From Sphingobacterium sp. UBA6711 (GTDB lineage Bacteria > Bacteroidota > Bacteroidia > Sphingobacteriales > Sphingobacteriaceae): DNA of 6,750 nt. The stretch covers positions 5,922 through 12,671 of the forward strand of contig DKIT01000167.1 of assembly GCA_002454415.1 (NCBI GenBank). Direction: 5' to 3'. Position 1 is the first letter of the stretch. The number at the start of each line of letters is the position of its first letter. Positions 1 to 6,120 of the stretch are shown one piece after another. The notes under the pieces were generated by a model that saw only the letters and a list, made by a program, of their open reading frames with translations, was not told the DNA's origin and made no database searches. Position numbers and translations under genes: made by a program.

Positions 1-544
1 CTTTCTCTGCATTACCAACCTCTGCAGCCATTAAATAACCGCTATATTTAGCTCCTGAAAAAAATTGAGCTATAATCGCTGTTGAAGCATGTGCTCTATG
101 CGCTGTACCAAAGGCATCATTCACATATACATCACCTAATTTCGCCAGCTTTTCAGCAAATTCAACATCTCCTTTCTCCTCTTCTTTATAGAAACGAAGG
201 TTTTCAAGCAACAAAACTTGACCTGCTTCTAAAGCTGCAGCTTTTTCAACAGCTTCAGCACCGATACAATCGTTGGCAAATTGAACATCCGTACCTAACA
301 CTGTCGATAGATGTGCAACAATATGTTTTAATGAATACTTATCAGTAGGACCTTCTTTTGGTCTTCCTAAATGGGACATCAATATCACACTACCACCATC
401 GCTTAAAATCTTCTTAATCGTTGGAGCCGCTCCTTGAATACGATTGTCATCTGTAATATTGAAATTTTCGTCCAAAGGTACGTTGAAATCCACGCGCACC
501 AAGGCTTTTTTACCTGCAAAATTTAAATCGTCTACTGTTTTCAT
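1..544 (-). CDS. pgk: Phosphoglycerate kinase, N-terminal part (cut by window edge)
   Basis: Cytoplasmic glycolytic and gluconeogenic enzyme that transfers a phosphate between 1,3-bisphosphoglycerate and ADP, giving 3-phosphoglycerate and ATP. Reading leftward from the ATG at 544-542, 181 residues are visible without a stop; the family usually has about 390-420, so more than half lies outside the window. What is seen is the N-terminal, 3-phosphoglycerate-binding domain: VRVDFNVP (residues 17-23, with Asp19 and Asn21), Arg35 in DDNRI, SHLGRP (57-62, His58 and Arg61), LLLENLRF (111-118, Arg117) and DAFGTAHRAHAS (143-154, Arg150). These are the family's basic-patch substrate residues and all are intact. 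The nucleotide-binding domain cannot be assessed. The start MKTVDDLNFAGKKALVRVDFN fits the family start well. There is no Shine-Dalgarno sequence, as is usual in Bacteroidota. It lies downstream of sppA on the same strand but 241 bp away, so it probably has its own promoter. Confidence 0.97.
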   Translation of the reverse strand, partial: MKTVDDLNFAGKKALVRVDFNVPLDENFNITDDNRIQGAAPTIKKILSDGGSVILMSHLGRPKEGPTDKYSLKHIVAHLSTVLGTDVQFANDCIGAEAVEKAAALEAGQVLLLENLRFYKEEEKGDVEFAEKLAKLGDVYVNDAFGTAHRAHASTAIIAQFFSGAKYSGYLMAAEVGNAEK

Positions 545-785
545 TATGTAACTTTATTGTTTTTGGATTAGATCGTTTTATCAAACGAACAGCTAAATAT
601 AAAAAAAACCATTTGTTTTCATCAGAATAATTATTTATTAGCGTTAATTTTCATTTGCTCATCAAATGCGAAGTAAATGTTCTATGTTTCTCAAACCATA
701 TGCAAGCCCATCACAAGCCCAAATCCATTTCCTTCCGAAAAGCCGCTAATTCGACTCTATCCCGCTGTGCGATCAAAGTCTTAAA
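545..785. other. Intergenic region between sppA and pgk, no convincing gene
   Basis: A 241-bp gap with no ORF of family-like quality on either strand. On the minus strand it is the 3' flank of sppA followed by the pgk leader. Visible structure: an 8-bp direct repeat CAAGCCCA at 703-710 and 714-721 (11-bp period); a 6-bp perfect stem CATTTG/CAAATG at 652-657 and 663-668 with a 5-nt loop but no following T run; and a run of eight A (601-608), which reads as T8 on the minus strand without a clear stem before it. No convincing intrinsic terminator for sppA was found. The first 25 sense codons after the sppA stop remain open in the sppA frame (see findings). Confidence 0.6.
692..723 (-). promoter_or_regulatory. 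Candidate pgk promoter (Bacteroidota -33/-7 type)
   Basis: Read on the minus strand, TTTG (723-720) is followed after 20 nt by ATGGTTTG (699-692), an imperfect match to TAnnTTTG; a TA does occur, but one base too far from the TTTG. Transcription would begin near 688 and leave a leader of roughly 140 nt. An alternative -7-like element, TTCGTTTG (589-582), lies nearer to the gene but has no TTG at the proper distance. Neither is strong, and the call rests on pattern alone. Confidence 0.25.
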
Positions 786-2552
786 CTAATGAATTTCCAC
801 CGTATAAGGCAATCTTGCCTGTACACCACTTTGTGCCGTCGCTTTCCGAACAACATCAAAATAACGGTAGTATTCGCCCATTTGCTCTTTTGCTACCCAA
901 ACCTGCACTTTTTCTTTGGAATTATTTAATATGGATGTAAAAGGATCTTCTTTCTCCGGGTACTGCATCACTTTATAATTCGCCAGCTTGGCCTTTTTTG
1001 CCGCCGCCTTAATAGCCATATCCAAACTGCCGAGGCGATCGACCAAGTTATTACTAACCCCCTGTTTACCTGTCCAAACTCGTCCCTGACCTATGCTATC
1101 AACATGCGCAACAGACAGCTTGCGTCCATCAGCAACGACCTTCGTAAAAGTTGCGTATACTTTATTTACCTCCCGCTGAATGATATCTCTTTCTTCAGCC
1201 GTCAATGGTCGGTCTAAGGTCGTCATCAGGTCTGCAAACTTTCCTGTTTTAACACCATCATAATGCACACCTATTTTATTATTCATCAGGTTCTGAAAGT
1301 TCGGGATTACACCAAAAACACCTATTGAGCCCGTGATGGTGGTCGGTTCGGCAAATATAGAATCTGCGGCAGCAGAGATATAATAGCCGCCAGATGCAGC
1401 CAAATCTCCCATGGACACGATTACAGGTTTTACTTTTTTCGTCAATACAACTTCCCGCCAGATAATATCGGAGGCTAAAGCAGATCCGCCCGGTGAATTC
1501 ACACGCAAAACAACGGCTTTTACAGCGTCATCCTCCCTAAGTTTCCGCAGTTCTCGGGAAAATTTGTCGCCTCCGATCTCTCCTGGTTTTTCTCCCTCTC
1601 CATCCACGATTTCACCAGATGCATAAAGAACCGCGATTTCAGAGCCACTAGCATCGTTTTTTATTTTTTTATTGTAGTCCAATAACGAGACAAAAGATAT
1701 TTCATCCCGCTCAGCGATTTTCAATCGTCTTCTTAAATCCGATAATAATTCATCTTTATACAATTTTCCATCAGCAAGTTTATAGTGAACCGCGTCGTCA
1801 GCTCCCCTTACACGGTAGTCATTGGCGATAGCTCTCAACGAGTCAGGGGCGATACTTCTACTTACTGAAATTTCATTGATAAAGGTATCATATATACTGC
1901 CTAGATAAGAGGTCACTTGCATCCGATTGGCATCACTCATCTTATTCAAAAAGAAAGGTTCTACAGCGCTCTTAAATGTACCAACCTTCACAATCTGCAT
2001 TTCTACACCGACTTTATCCAATAAATCTTTATAAAACATCGTCGAACTTGCCAGCCCTTTGAAATCAATTGTTCCCTGCGGATTTACATAAAGCTTATCC
2101 GAAATGCTAGCAACGTAATAAGCCTTTTGATCATAACCTGTATTATAAGCAACCACAAACTTTCCTGTTTTCTTAAACAATAGAAGTTCATCCCTGATGG
2201 CTTTTAAACTCGCAAAACCGACCCCGATATGGCTAGCATCTATGTAAATTCCTTTAATATTGGCATCCGTAGCAGCATATTTAATCCGTGCAAGTATATC
2301 ATCCAATCCGATATTCTTGGTAGAATAACCAGGTAGATTAAGACTTCCCAAAGGATTCACCTCACTTCGCTCAGTGATATCGTAATCAAAAGTTAGATAT
2401 AAAACTGAATTACTTTTGACCACAGCTTCCTGATCAGAAGATGCTGAGCTAATAATGGCTCCAATGATCCCCATGAATACAATAAACACCACTACAAAGG
2501 AGATGACAATCCCCGTAATTGTAGCCAACACATACTTAAAAAATGATTTCAT
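786..2552 (-). CDS. sppA: Signal peptide peptidase SppA, 67K type
   Basis: Membrane-anchored serine protease with a Ser/Lys dyad that degrades signal peptides left in the membrane after cleavage by signal peptidase. The 588-residue product has the long two-domain (67K) architecture, near the usual 580-620. Residues about 7-36 form one hydrophobic membrane anchor; the rest should face the periplasm. The N-terminal domain carries the general-base lysine in GTFKSAVEPF (Lys194, matching E. coli Lys209). The C-terminal domain has VNSPGGSA (351-358) and the nucleophile in LAASGGYYIS (Ser387, matching E. coli Ser409), followed by TITGSIGVFGV (405-415). Both catalytic residues are present, so the enzyme should be active. 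The ATG at 2552-2550 places the anchor at the N-terminus. It is divergent from folK and lies upstream of pgk on the same strand. The stop is TAG (788-786). Confidence 0.96.
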   Translation of the reverse strand: MKSFFKYVLATITGIVISFVVVFIVFMGIIGAIISSASSDQEAVVKSNSVLYLTFDYDITERSEVNPLGSLNLPGYSTKNIGLDDILARIKYAATDANIKGIYIDASHIGVGFASLKAIRDELLLFKKTGKFVVAYNTGYDQKAYYVASISDKLYVNPQGTIDFKGLASSTMFYKDLLDKVGVEMQIVKVGTFKSAVEPFFLNKMSDANRMQVTSYLGSIYDTFINEISVSRSIAPDSLRAIANDYRVRGADDAVHYKLADGKLYKDELLSDLRRRLKIAERDEISFVSLLDYNKKIKNDASGSEIAVLYASGEIVDGEGEKPGEIGGDKFSRELRKLREDDAVKAVVLRVNSPGGSALASDIIWREVVLTKKVKPVIVSMGDLAASGGYYISAAADSIFAEPTTITGSIGVFGVIPNFQNLMNNKIGVHYDGVKTGKFADLMTTLDRPLTAEERDIIQREVNKVYATFTKVVADGRKLSVAHVDSIGQGRVWTGKQGVSNNLVDRLGSLDMAIKAAAKKAKLANYKVMQYPEKEDPFTSILNNSKEKVQVWVAKEQMGEYYRYFDVVRKATAQSGVQARLPYTVEIH

Positions 2553-2591
2553 ATTTTGTAATTAAATCCAATCGATATAGTCTCTTTGAGT

Positions 2592-2624
2592 CAAACATTT
2601 ATTTTAGACTAAAGGTAATGCAAT
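2592..2624 (-). promoter_or_regulatory. Candidate sppA promoter
   Basis: On the minus strand, ATTG (2624-2621) is followed after 21 nt by AATGTTTG (2599-2592), which differs from the Bacteroidota -7 consensus TAnnTTTG at its first base only. Transcription would start near 2588, giving a leader of roughly 35 nt before the sppA ATG at 2552. Spacing and position fit, but the -33 match is only three to four bases. Confidence 0.4.
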
Positions 2625-2753
2625 AATTTCTATTCCTTCATCTTTTATTTCATCTAAATCTATTTTGGTCTACCACACAGCTTCACTCCCATTAAAATTT
2701 ACATTTCACTAAATAATACACTAAAATTGTAAGTATTCGAGCTCCATAAAACT

Positions 2754-2761
2754 TAATTTTG
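2754..2761 (+). promoter_or_regulatory. folK promoter -7 element, predicted leaderless start
   Basis: TAATTTTG is an exact match to the Bacteroidota -7 consensus TAnnTTTG. It ends only four bases before the folK ATG (2766-2768). In this promoter class transcription begins a few bases after the final G, so the first transcribed base should fall at or within a few bases of the A of the ATG. A possible -33 element, ATTG (2726-2729), is 24 nt upstream, a little longer than the usual 19-21. The exact -7 match is strong; the -33 half is weak. Confidence 0.6.
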
Positions 2762-2765
2762 CGTC

Positions 2766-3263
2766 ATGAATAAGATTTACATACTATTGGGCACCAATCT
2801 TGGCGACCGTTTCCACCAGCTTGAGCAAGCCCGGGCGCTATTGGCAAGTCAAGTCGGTATAATTACCCAGGCTTCGTCAATTTACCAAACCGCAGCCTGG
2901 GGTGTTGAAGATCAACCTGCTTTTTTAAATCAAGTTGTTTTAATAAATTCCAAATTCCAGGCAGCTGAATGTCTCGAATTGACCCAAGGTATTGAAAAAC
3001 AATTGGGACGAATACGCAAGAAAAAATGGGGTGAACGAGTTATCGATATTGATCTTTTATACTTTAATGATGATATTATAAATATCCCGAACCTCCATAT
3101 TCCACATCCTTTTATTGCTGAAAGAAGATTTACACTAGAACCGCTCGCGGAGATCGCCCCAGAATATGTCCATCCCGTTTACAAAAAAAATAATGTATAT
3201 TTATTGGATAATTGCAGAGACGAATTACCCGTAAAGAAAATTAGTAACGATGAACCATATTGA
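2766..3263 (+). CDS. folK: 2-amino-4-hydroxy-6-hydroxymethyldihydropteridine pyrophosphokinase (HPPK)
   Basis: Cytoplasmic enzyme of folate synthesis that moves pyrophosphate from ATP to 6-hydroxymethyl-7,8-dihydropterin, making the substrate of dihydropteroate synthase. The 165 residues match the family length of about 160. Seen in order: YILLGTNLGDR (5-15), SSIYQTAAWGVEDQPAFLNQ (37-56), the signature KKWGERVIDIDLLYF (86-100) with the two magnesium-binding aspartates Asp94 and Asp96, and HIPHPFIAERRF (111-122), with His114 and Arg120 at the ATP-contacting positions known from E. coli HPPK. It is monofunctional, with no FolB or FolP fusion. The start is fixed by the family motif beginning at residue 4. 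Its end overlaps the next gene by 14 bp, so the two are very likely cotranscribed and perhaps translationally coupled. The promoter is just upstream (2754-2761). Confidence 0.96.
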   Translation: MNKIYILLGTNLGDRFHQLEQARALLASQVGIITQASSIYQTAAWGVEDQPAFLNQVVLINSKFQAAECLELTQGIEKQLGRIRKKKWGERVIDIDLLYFNDDIINIPNLHIPHPFIAERRFTLEPLAEIAPEYVHPVYKKNNVYLLDNCRDELPVKKISNDEPY

Positions 3264-3594
3264 CATTGATCTGATCAACCAAAACATGTTTGAAGATCCA
3301 GCATTAATTAGACAATTTGTAGCTACCTACCTTATTCAAACCCCTGTAGACCTTGGCAATTTGCATCATGCACTGTTGGAAGGCGATTTTCAAAAGATTG
3401 GCGATGCCGCACATCATATTAAACCCACTATGGATTATATAGGCGCATTTCATTTGAGAGAAAAATTTGAAGAATTGGAAACCTATGCACGCAATCAATA
3501 TTCACTAGAAGGGCTTCGGGCAAAATTTGAAGTCCTGGCTATTGAGATGAAAGAGTTACTCTTCGAACTGGAGCAATATGAAAAAACGATCTAA
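3250..3594 (+). CDS. Stand-alone histidine phosphotransfer (Hpt) domain protein
   Basis: A 114-residue, mainly helical protein that is almost entirely one Hpt domain. The diagnostic segment is DAAHHIKPTMDYIGA (52-66): by alignment with the family pattern AHxLKgss, His55 is the phospho-acceptor and Lys58 the conserved lysine. The residue after the lysine is Pro59 where many Hpt proteins have Gly. The N-terminal FEDPALIRQFVATYL and a later long helix (about 85-113) complete the expected four-helix bundle. Such proteins relay phosphate between a hybrid sensor kinase and a response regulator in the cytoplasm. No kinase or receiver gene lies in the window, so the partner is unknown. The ATG at 3250 lies inside the end of folK (14-bp overlap), and the protein ends at 3594, where its TAA interlocks with the pssA TAG. 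The Hpt fold call is firm; the pathway is not known. Confidence 0.85.
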   Translation: MNHIDIDLINQNMFEDPALIRQFVATYLIQTPVDLGNLHHALLEGDFQKIGDAAHHIKPTMDYIGAFHLREKFEELETYARNQYSLEGLRAKFEVLAIEMKELLFELEQYEKTI

Positions 3595-3611
3595 CCCAGC
3601 GAATTTTTTTT
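3562..3611 (+). terminator. Weak candidate terminator of the folK-hpt unit
   Basis: TTCG (3562-3565) and CTGG (3568-3571) can pair with CCAG (3596-3599) and CGAA (3600-3603), with a two-base bulge and a 24-nt loop, and eight T follow directly (3604-3611). The arrangement resembles an intrinsic terminator, but the loop is large and the stem interrupted. It overlaps the end of hpt and the last codons of pssA on the other strand. Confidence 0.3.
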
Positions 3612-4277
3612 ATTAAAATGCAGTGCCGATAATAGGAAATATAAAAGCAATATGATCGGTAATACCATAAATTGTCCAACGACAAACAAAATCAAAGTCA
3701 ATATCAGGAATATAAACCGAAATTTGTTTGTTTGCCAATCCATCGAACTGAATTTCATTGAAAATAATCTGATCTCACTGATCAGCAAATAGCTAGTCAA
3801 AAGGATACTACAGATTAGAAATACTGGATTTAAGATTAACTGTGGATACTCATCTGCAATATAGGGCAATGAAAGCACATAAAAGGTATTCATTGGTGTA
3901 TTCAAACCTATAAAATCGGATGTTTGCCGTTCATCCAGATTGAACTTTGCGAGACGCAAAGCCGAAAAAATGGTAATGATATATCCCAAATATGGGAGGA
4001 GTGAATCAACGGGACATACCTTTAACAACAATGTAAACATGATGGTTCCCGGCAGAAAACCAAAACTGACCATATCTGCCAAAGAATCCAATTCTTTACC
4101 TATCGGAGACTTAACATGCAGGAGACGTGCGACCATACCGTCAAAAAAATCAAATATCCCTGAAGCAAGCACACAGATAGTCACAGCTTTGATATTGCCA
4201 TCCAATGCCATCAGCACTGCAACACACCCACTGAATAAGTTCAGGCAGGTCAGCAAATTAGGGATATGTTTTTTCAT
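3591..4277 (-). CDS. pssA: CDP-diacylglycerol-serine O-phosphatidyltransferase (phosphatidylserine synthase)
   Basis: Integral membrane enzyme that joins CDP-diacylglycerol and L-serine to give phosphatidylserine and CMP, the step before phosphatidylethanolamine. The 228-residue protein has the complete CDP-alcohol phosphatidyltransferase motif D-x2-D-G-x2-A-R-x8-G-x3-D-x3-D: Asp43, Asp46, Gly47, Ala50, Arg51, Gly60, Asp64 and Asp68. These bind the metal ions and the CDP moiety. The rest is largely hydrophobic, with several membrane segments (roughly 8-26, 30-45, 70-108, 125-170 and 183-220). The start MKKHIPNLLTCLNLFSG is typical of the bacterial type II (PssA, Bacillus-like) enzymes; other CDP-alcohol transferases such as PgsA are less likely given this opening and the NTPMN segment. 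It lies downstream of rho on the same strand but behind a strong intrinsic terminator. Its TAG overlaps the hpt TAA. Confidence 0.93.
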   Translation of the reverse strand: MKKHIPNLLTCLNLFSGCVAVLMALDGNIKAVTICVLASGIFDFFDGMVARLLHVKSPIGKELDSLADMVSFGFLPGTIMFTLLLKVCPVDSLLPYLGYIITIFSALRLAKFNLDERQTSDFIGLNTPMNTFYVLSLPYIADEYPQLILNPVFLICSILLTSYLLISEIRLFSMKFSSMDWQTNKFRFIFLILTLILFVVGQFMVLPIILLLYFLLSALHFNKKNSLG

Positions 4278-4290
4278 CGATACAATTTGT

Positions 4291-4331
4291 TAAATATAAA
4301 AAAAGCCATCATTCTATTAAAAATGATGGCT
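4291..4331 (-). terminator. Intrinsic terminator of rho
   Basis: AGCCATCATT (4304-4313) and AATGATGGCT (4322-4331) are perfect 10-bp inverted repeats around an 8-nt loop. On the minus strand the stem is followed by seven consecutive T, counting one from just inside the stem edge, and then a T-rich stretch (about 4304 down to 4291). On the plus strand the stem is followed by AAAATATC, with no T run, so it works in the rho direction only. It begins 23 bp after the rho stop codon and ends only about 14 bp before the pssA start. Confidence 0.88.
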
Positions 4332-4353
4332 AAAATATCAAAATTTGATGGGA

Positions 4354-5853
4354 TTACCCATTCATGCTAATCAAAAATTCTTCATTTGATTTAGTACCAC
4401 GCAATTGCCCTTGTAAAAATTCCATCGCTTCAGTAGAATTCATATCCGCCAAGTGGTTACGAAGTACCCAGATACGTTGCAGTGTTTCTTTGTCAGTCAA
4501 TAGATCATCACGACGTGTACTAGACGCTGTAATGTCGATAGCAGGGAATATACGTTTGTTCGCCAATTTACGATCCAATTGTAATTCCATATTACCAGTA
4601 CCTTTGAATTCTTCAAAAATAACCTCATCCATTTTCGAGCCTGTGTCTGTCAATGCAGTTGCCAAAATGGTTAAAGAACCGCCATTTTCGATATTTCTAG
4701 CTGCTCCAAAGAAACGTTTAGGCTTATGCAAAGCATTCGCATCCACACCACCTGATAAGATCTTACCTGAAGCAGGAGCAACAGTATTGTATGCACGGGC
4801 TAAACGCGTGATTGAGTCGAGTAGGATAACGACATCATGACCACATTCAACCATACGTTTCGCTTTTTCAAGCACAATATTTGCAATCTTAACGTGGCGA
4901 TCAGCAGGTTCGTCAAATGTTGAAGATACAACTTCAGCACGTACACTTCTTGCCATATCTGTAACCTCTTCAGGACGCTCATCGATTAACAAAATAATCA
5001 AATAAACTTCTGGGTGATTCTTCGCAATAGCATTTGCGACCTCTTTCAATAAATTTGTTTTACCCGTTTTTGGCTGCGCGACGATCAGTCCACGTTGTCC
5101 TTTACCGATTGGCGTAAATAAATCCATGATACGAGTGGAATAATTTCCAAGTCCCATATCTAAATTTAAGCGCTCATCTGGAAACAAGGGTGTTAAGTAG
5201 TCAAATGGTACACGGTCACGTACCTCAGCAGGATTCTGTCCGTTAATCGCCTCTACCCTTACCAATGGAAAATATTTTTCACCTTCTTTTGGCGGACGAA
5301 TGCAACCGCGTACGGTATCACCTGTTTTCAAGCCAAACAATTTGATTTGAGACTGTGACACATAAATATCATCCGGAGAGGTTAAATAATTATAATCTGA
5401 TGAACGTAAAAATCCGTAACCGTCAGGCATAATCTCCAATACACCTTCATTAACGATGACATTATCGAAATCCGTACTAGAAGAAGTATTTTCAGCTTTA
5501 GGGGTTTGAGGAGTTTTTTCAGGTTGAGAGCCTTTATCTGTTGCTGGTGCCGGTTCCGCTGCAGTTGCAGTTTCATCTTGCTCAGAAGCTTCACGCTTTC
5601 TCACAGTGACAGGTTCCGCTGTCTTAACTGTTCTAACACGTTTACGTGTGCGTTCACCATGTTCCTGGCTTTCCTCCTCTTCTTTGGGAGATTTTTCGAT
5701 AGGAGCCGGAGCAGCTTCCTCTTCGCCACCAGTATTGCTAATTCTTTCAATTAATTCTTGCTTACGCAATTTATCAGCATCCGCGATACCGATCAACTTA
5801 GCAATCTCGCGCAATTCTGATACGAGTTTAGCATTTAATTCGTTAATATCCAT
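4354..5853 (-). CDS. rho: Transcription termination factor Rho with acidic/basic low-complexity insert
   Basis: Hexameric RNA-dependent ATPase and translocase that releases transcripts from RNA polymerase. I chose the ATG at 5853 (499 residues); a GTG at 5910 would add 19 residues unlike the family, while MDINELNAKLVSELREIAK is a typical Rho_N opening. Domains: Rho_N, residues 1-40; charged low-complexity insert, about 41-129; cold-shock-type RNA-binding domain, about 131-206, with GYGFLRSS (145-152); ATPase core with Walker A AQPKTGKT (259-266), catalytic Glu292 in DERPEEV, Walker B VVILLD (341-346), Q-loop LSGGVDANALHKP (366-378), R-loop KGTGNMEL (417-424) and the arginine-finger region STRRDD (445-450). 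All core motifs are intact. The usual length without an insert is about 420. The gene is monocistronic by appearance, closed by its own hairpin terminator, and divergent from the sugar transporter gene. Confidence 0.97.
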   Translation of the reverse strand: MDINELNAKLVSELREIAKLIGIADADKLRKQELIERISNTGGEEEAAPAPIEKSPKEEEESQEHGERTRKRVRTVKTAEPVTVRKREASEQDETATAAEPAPATDKGSQPEKTPQTPKAENTSSSTDFDNVIVNEGVLEIMPDGYGFLRSSDYNYLTSPDDIYVSQSQIKLFGLKTGDTVRGCIRPPKEGEKYFPLVRVEAINGQNPAEVRDRVPFDYLTPLFPDERLNLDMGLGNYSTRIMDLFTPIGKGQRGLIVAQPKTGKTNLLKEVANAIAKNHPEVYLIILLIDERPEEVTDMARSVRAEVVSSTFDEPADRHVKIANIVLEKAKRMVECGHDVVILLDSITRLARAYNTVAPASGKILSGGVDANALHKPKRFFGAARNIENGGSLTILATALTDTGSKMDEVIFEEFKGTGNMELQLDRKLANKRIFPAIDITASSTRRDDLLTDKETLQRIWVLRNHLADMNSTEAMEFLQGQLRGTKSNEEFLISMNG

Positions 5854-5992
5854 TAATGTGTTGTGTATGATATTTGGATTTTCTTTTTGAGCTTTATTCT
5901 GATTACACACTTAAGCAAGTTTCCTATATTAAGTGAGATGAAGAACTTAATGATTTCTTAACCCGAAGTGGATTAAATATTGAGAACCTAGA

Positions 5993-6023
5993 CAAAGAAA
6001 AAAACAAATTTTGTTATTTCAAA
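5993..6023 (-). promoter_or_regulatory. Candidate rho promoter
   Basis: On the minus strand, TTTG (6023-6020) is followed after exactly 19 nt by TTTCTTTG (6000-5993), one base away from the Bacteroidota -7 consensus TAnnTTTG. Spacing and -33 match are good. Transcription would begin near 5989 and leave an untranslated leader of roughly 135 nt. A neighbouring alternative is AAAATTTG (6012-6005) with TTG (6032-6030). Confidence 0.45.
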
Positions 6024-6040
6024 ATATTTCAATAAAAATA

Positions 6041-6061
6041 TTTACTATTGTAGTTAGTAAA
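6041..6061. promoter_or_regulatory. 21-bp dyad, possible operator
   Basis: TTTACTA (6041-6047) and TAGTAAA (6055-6061) are perfect 7-bp inverted arms around 7 bases. The arms lie about two helical turns end to end and resemble a dimeric regulator site. It lies upstream of both divergent candidate promoters, about 60-80 bp before the likely transporter transcription start. No regulator gene is in view; chance occurrence in A+T-rich DNA is possible. Confidence 0.3.
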
Positions 6062-6112
6062 ACGATTTAACAACATTTTTAGATTGAATTTTATATTTTT
6101 TTCATAAGTTCG

Positions 6113-6120
6113 TACCTTTC
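6113..6120 (+). promoter_or_regulatory. Candidate -7 element of the transporter gene
   Basis: TACCTTTC differs from TAnnTTTG at the last base only. It would place the transcription start near 6124-6125, about 22 nt before the ATG at 6147. The nearest upstream TTG (6084-6086) is 26 nt away, too far for a good -33 element, so an activator may be needed if this promoter is real. Confidence 0.3.

Noticed and set aside
82..348. 88-residue plus-strand ORF rich in His, Gln and Leu
   Set aside because: It is antisense to pgk, whose motifs are intact over the whole stretch; the composition is what antisense reading of that gene gives.
652..668. CATTTG/CAAATG hairpin as a terminator of sppA
   Set aside because: The stem is only 6 bp and is followed on the minus strand by AAAATTAACG rather than a T run.
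1411..1626. 71-residue plus-strand ORF
   Set aside because: Antisense to the catalytic part of sppA, with no family features of its own.
3304..3498. 64-residue minus-strand ORF with hydrophobic segments
   Set aside because: Antisense to hpt, which is recognised by its Hpt motif and is coupled to folK.
3940..4293. 117-residue plus-strand ORF
   Set aside because: Antisense to the CDP-alcohol phosphotransferase motif of pssA and runs into the rho terminator region; no recognisable domain.
4364..4840. 158-residue plus-strand ORF
   Set aside because: Antisense to the conserved ATPase core of rho; long only because the opposing codons rarely make stops.
5382..5890. Several overlapping ORFs on both strands (70-94 residues) over the N-terminal part of rho
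   Set aside because: Low-complexity charged codons of the Rho insert create open shadow frames rich in Leu/Lys or Ser/Arg; none resembles a real protein.
5854..5910. 19-residue N-terminal extension of Rho from a GTG at 5910
   Set aside because: The extra residues do not resemble the family, and the ATG at 5853 begins a typical Rho_N domain.
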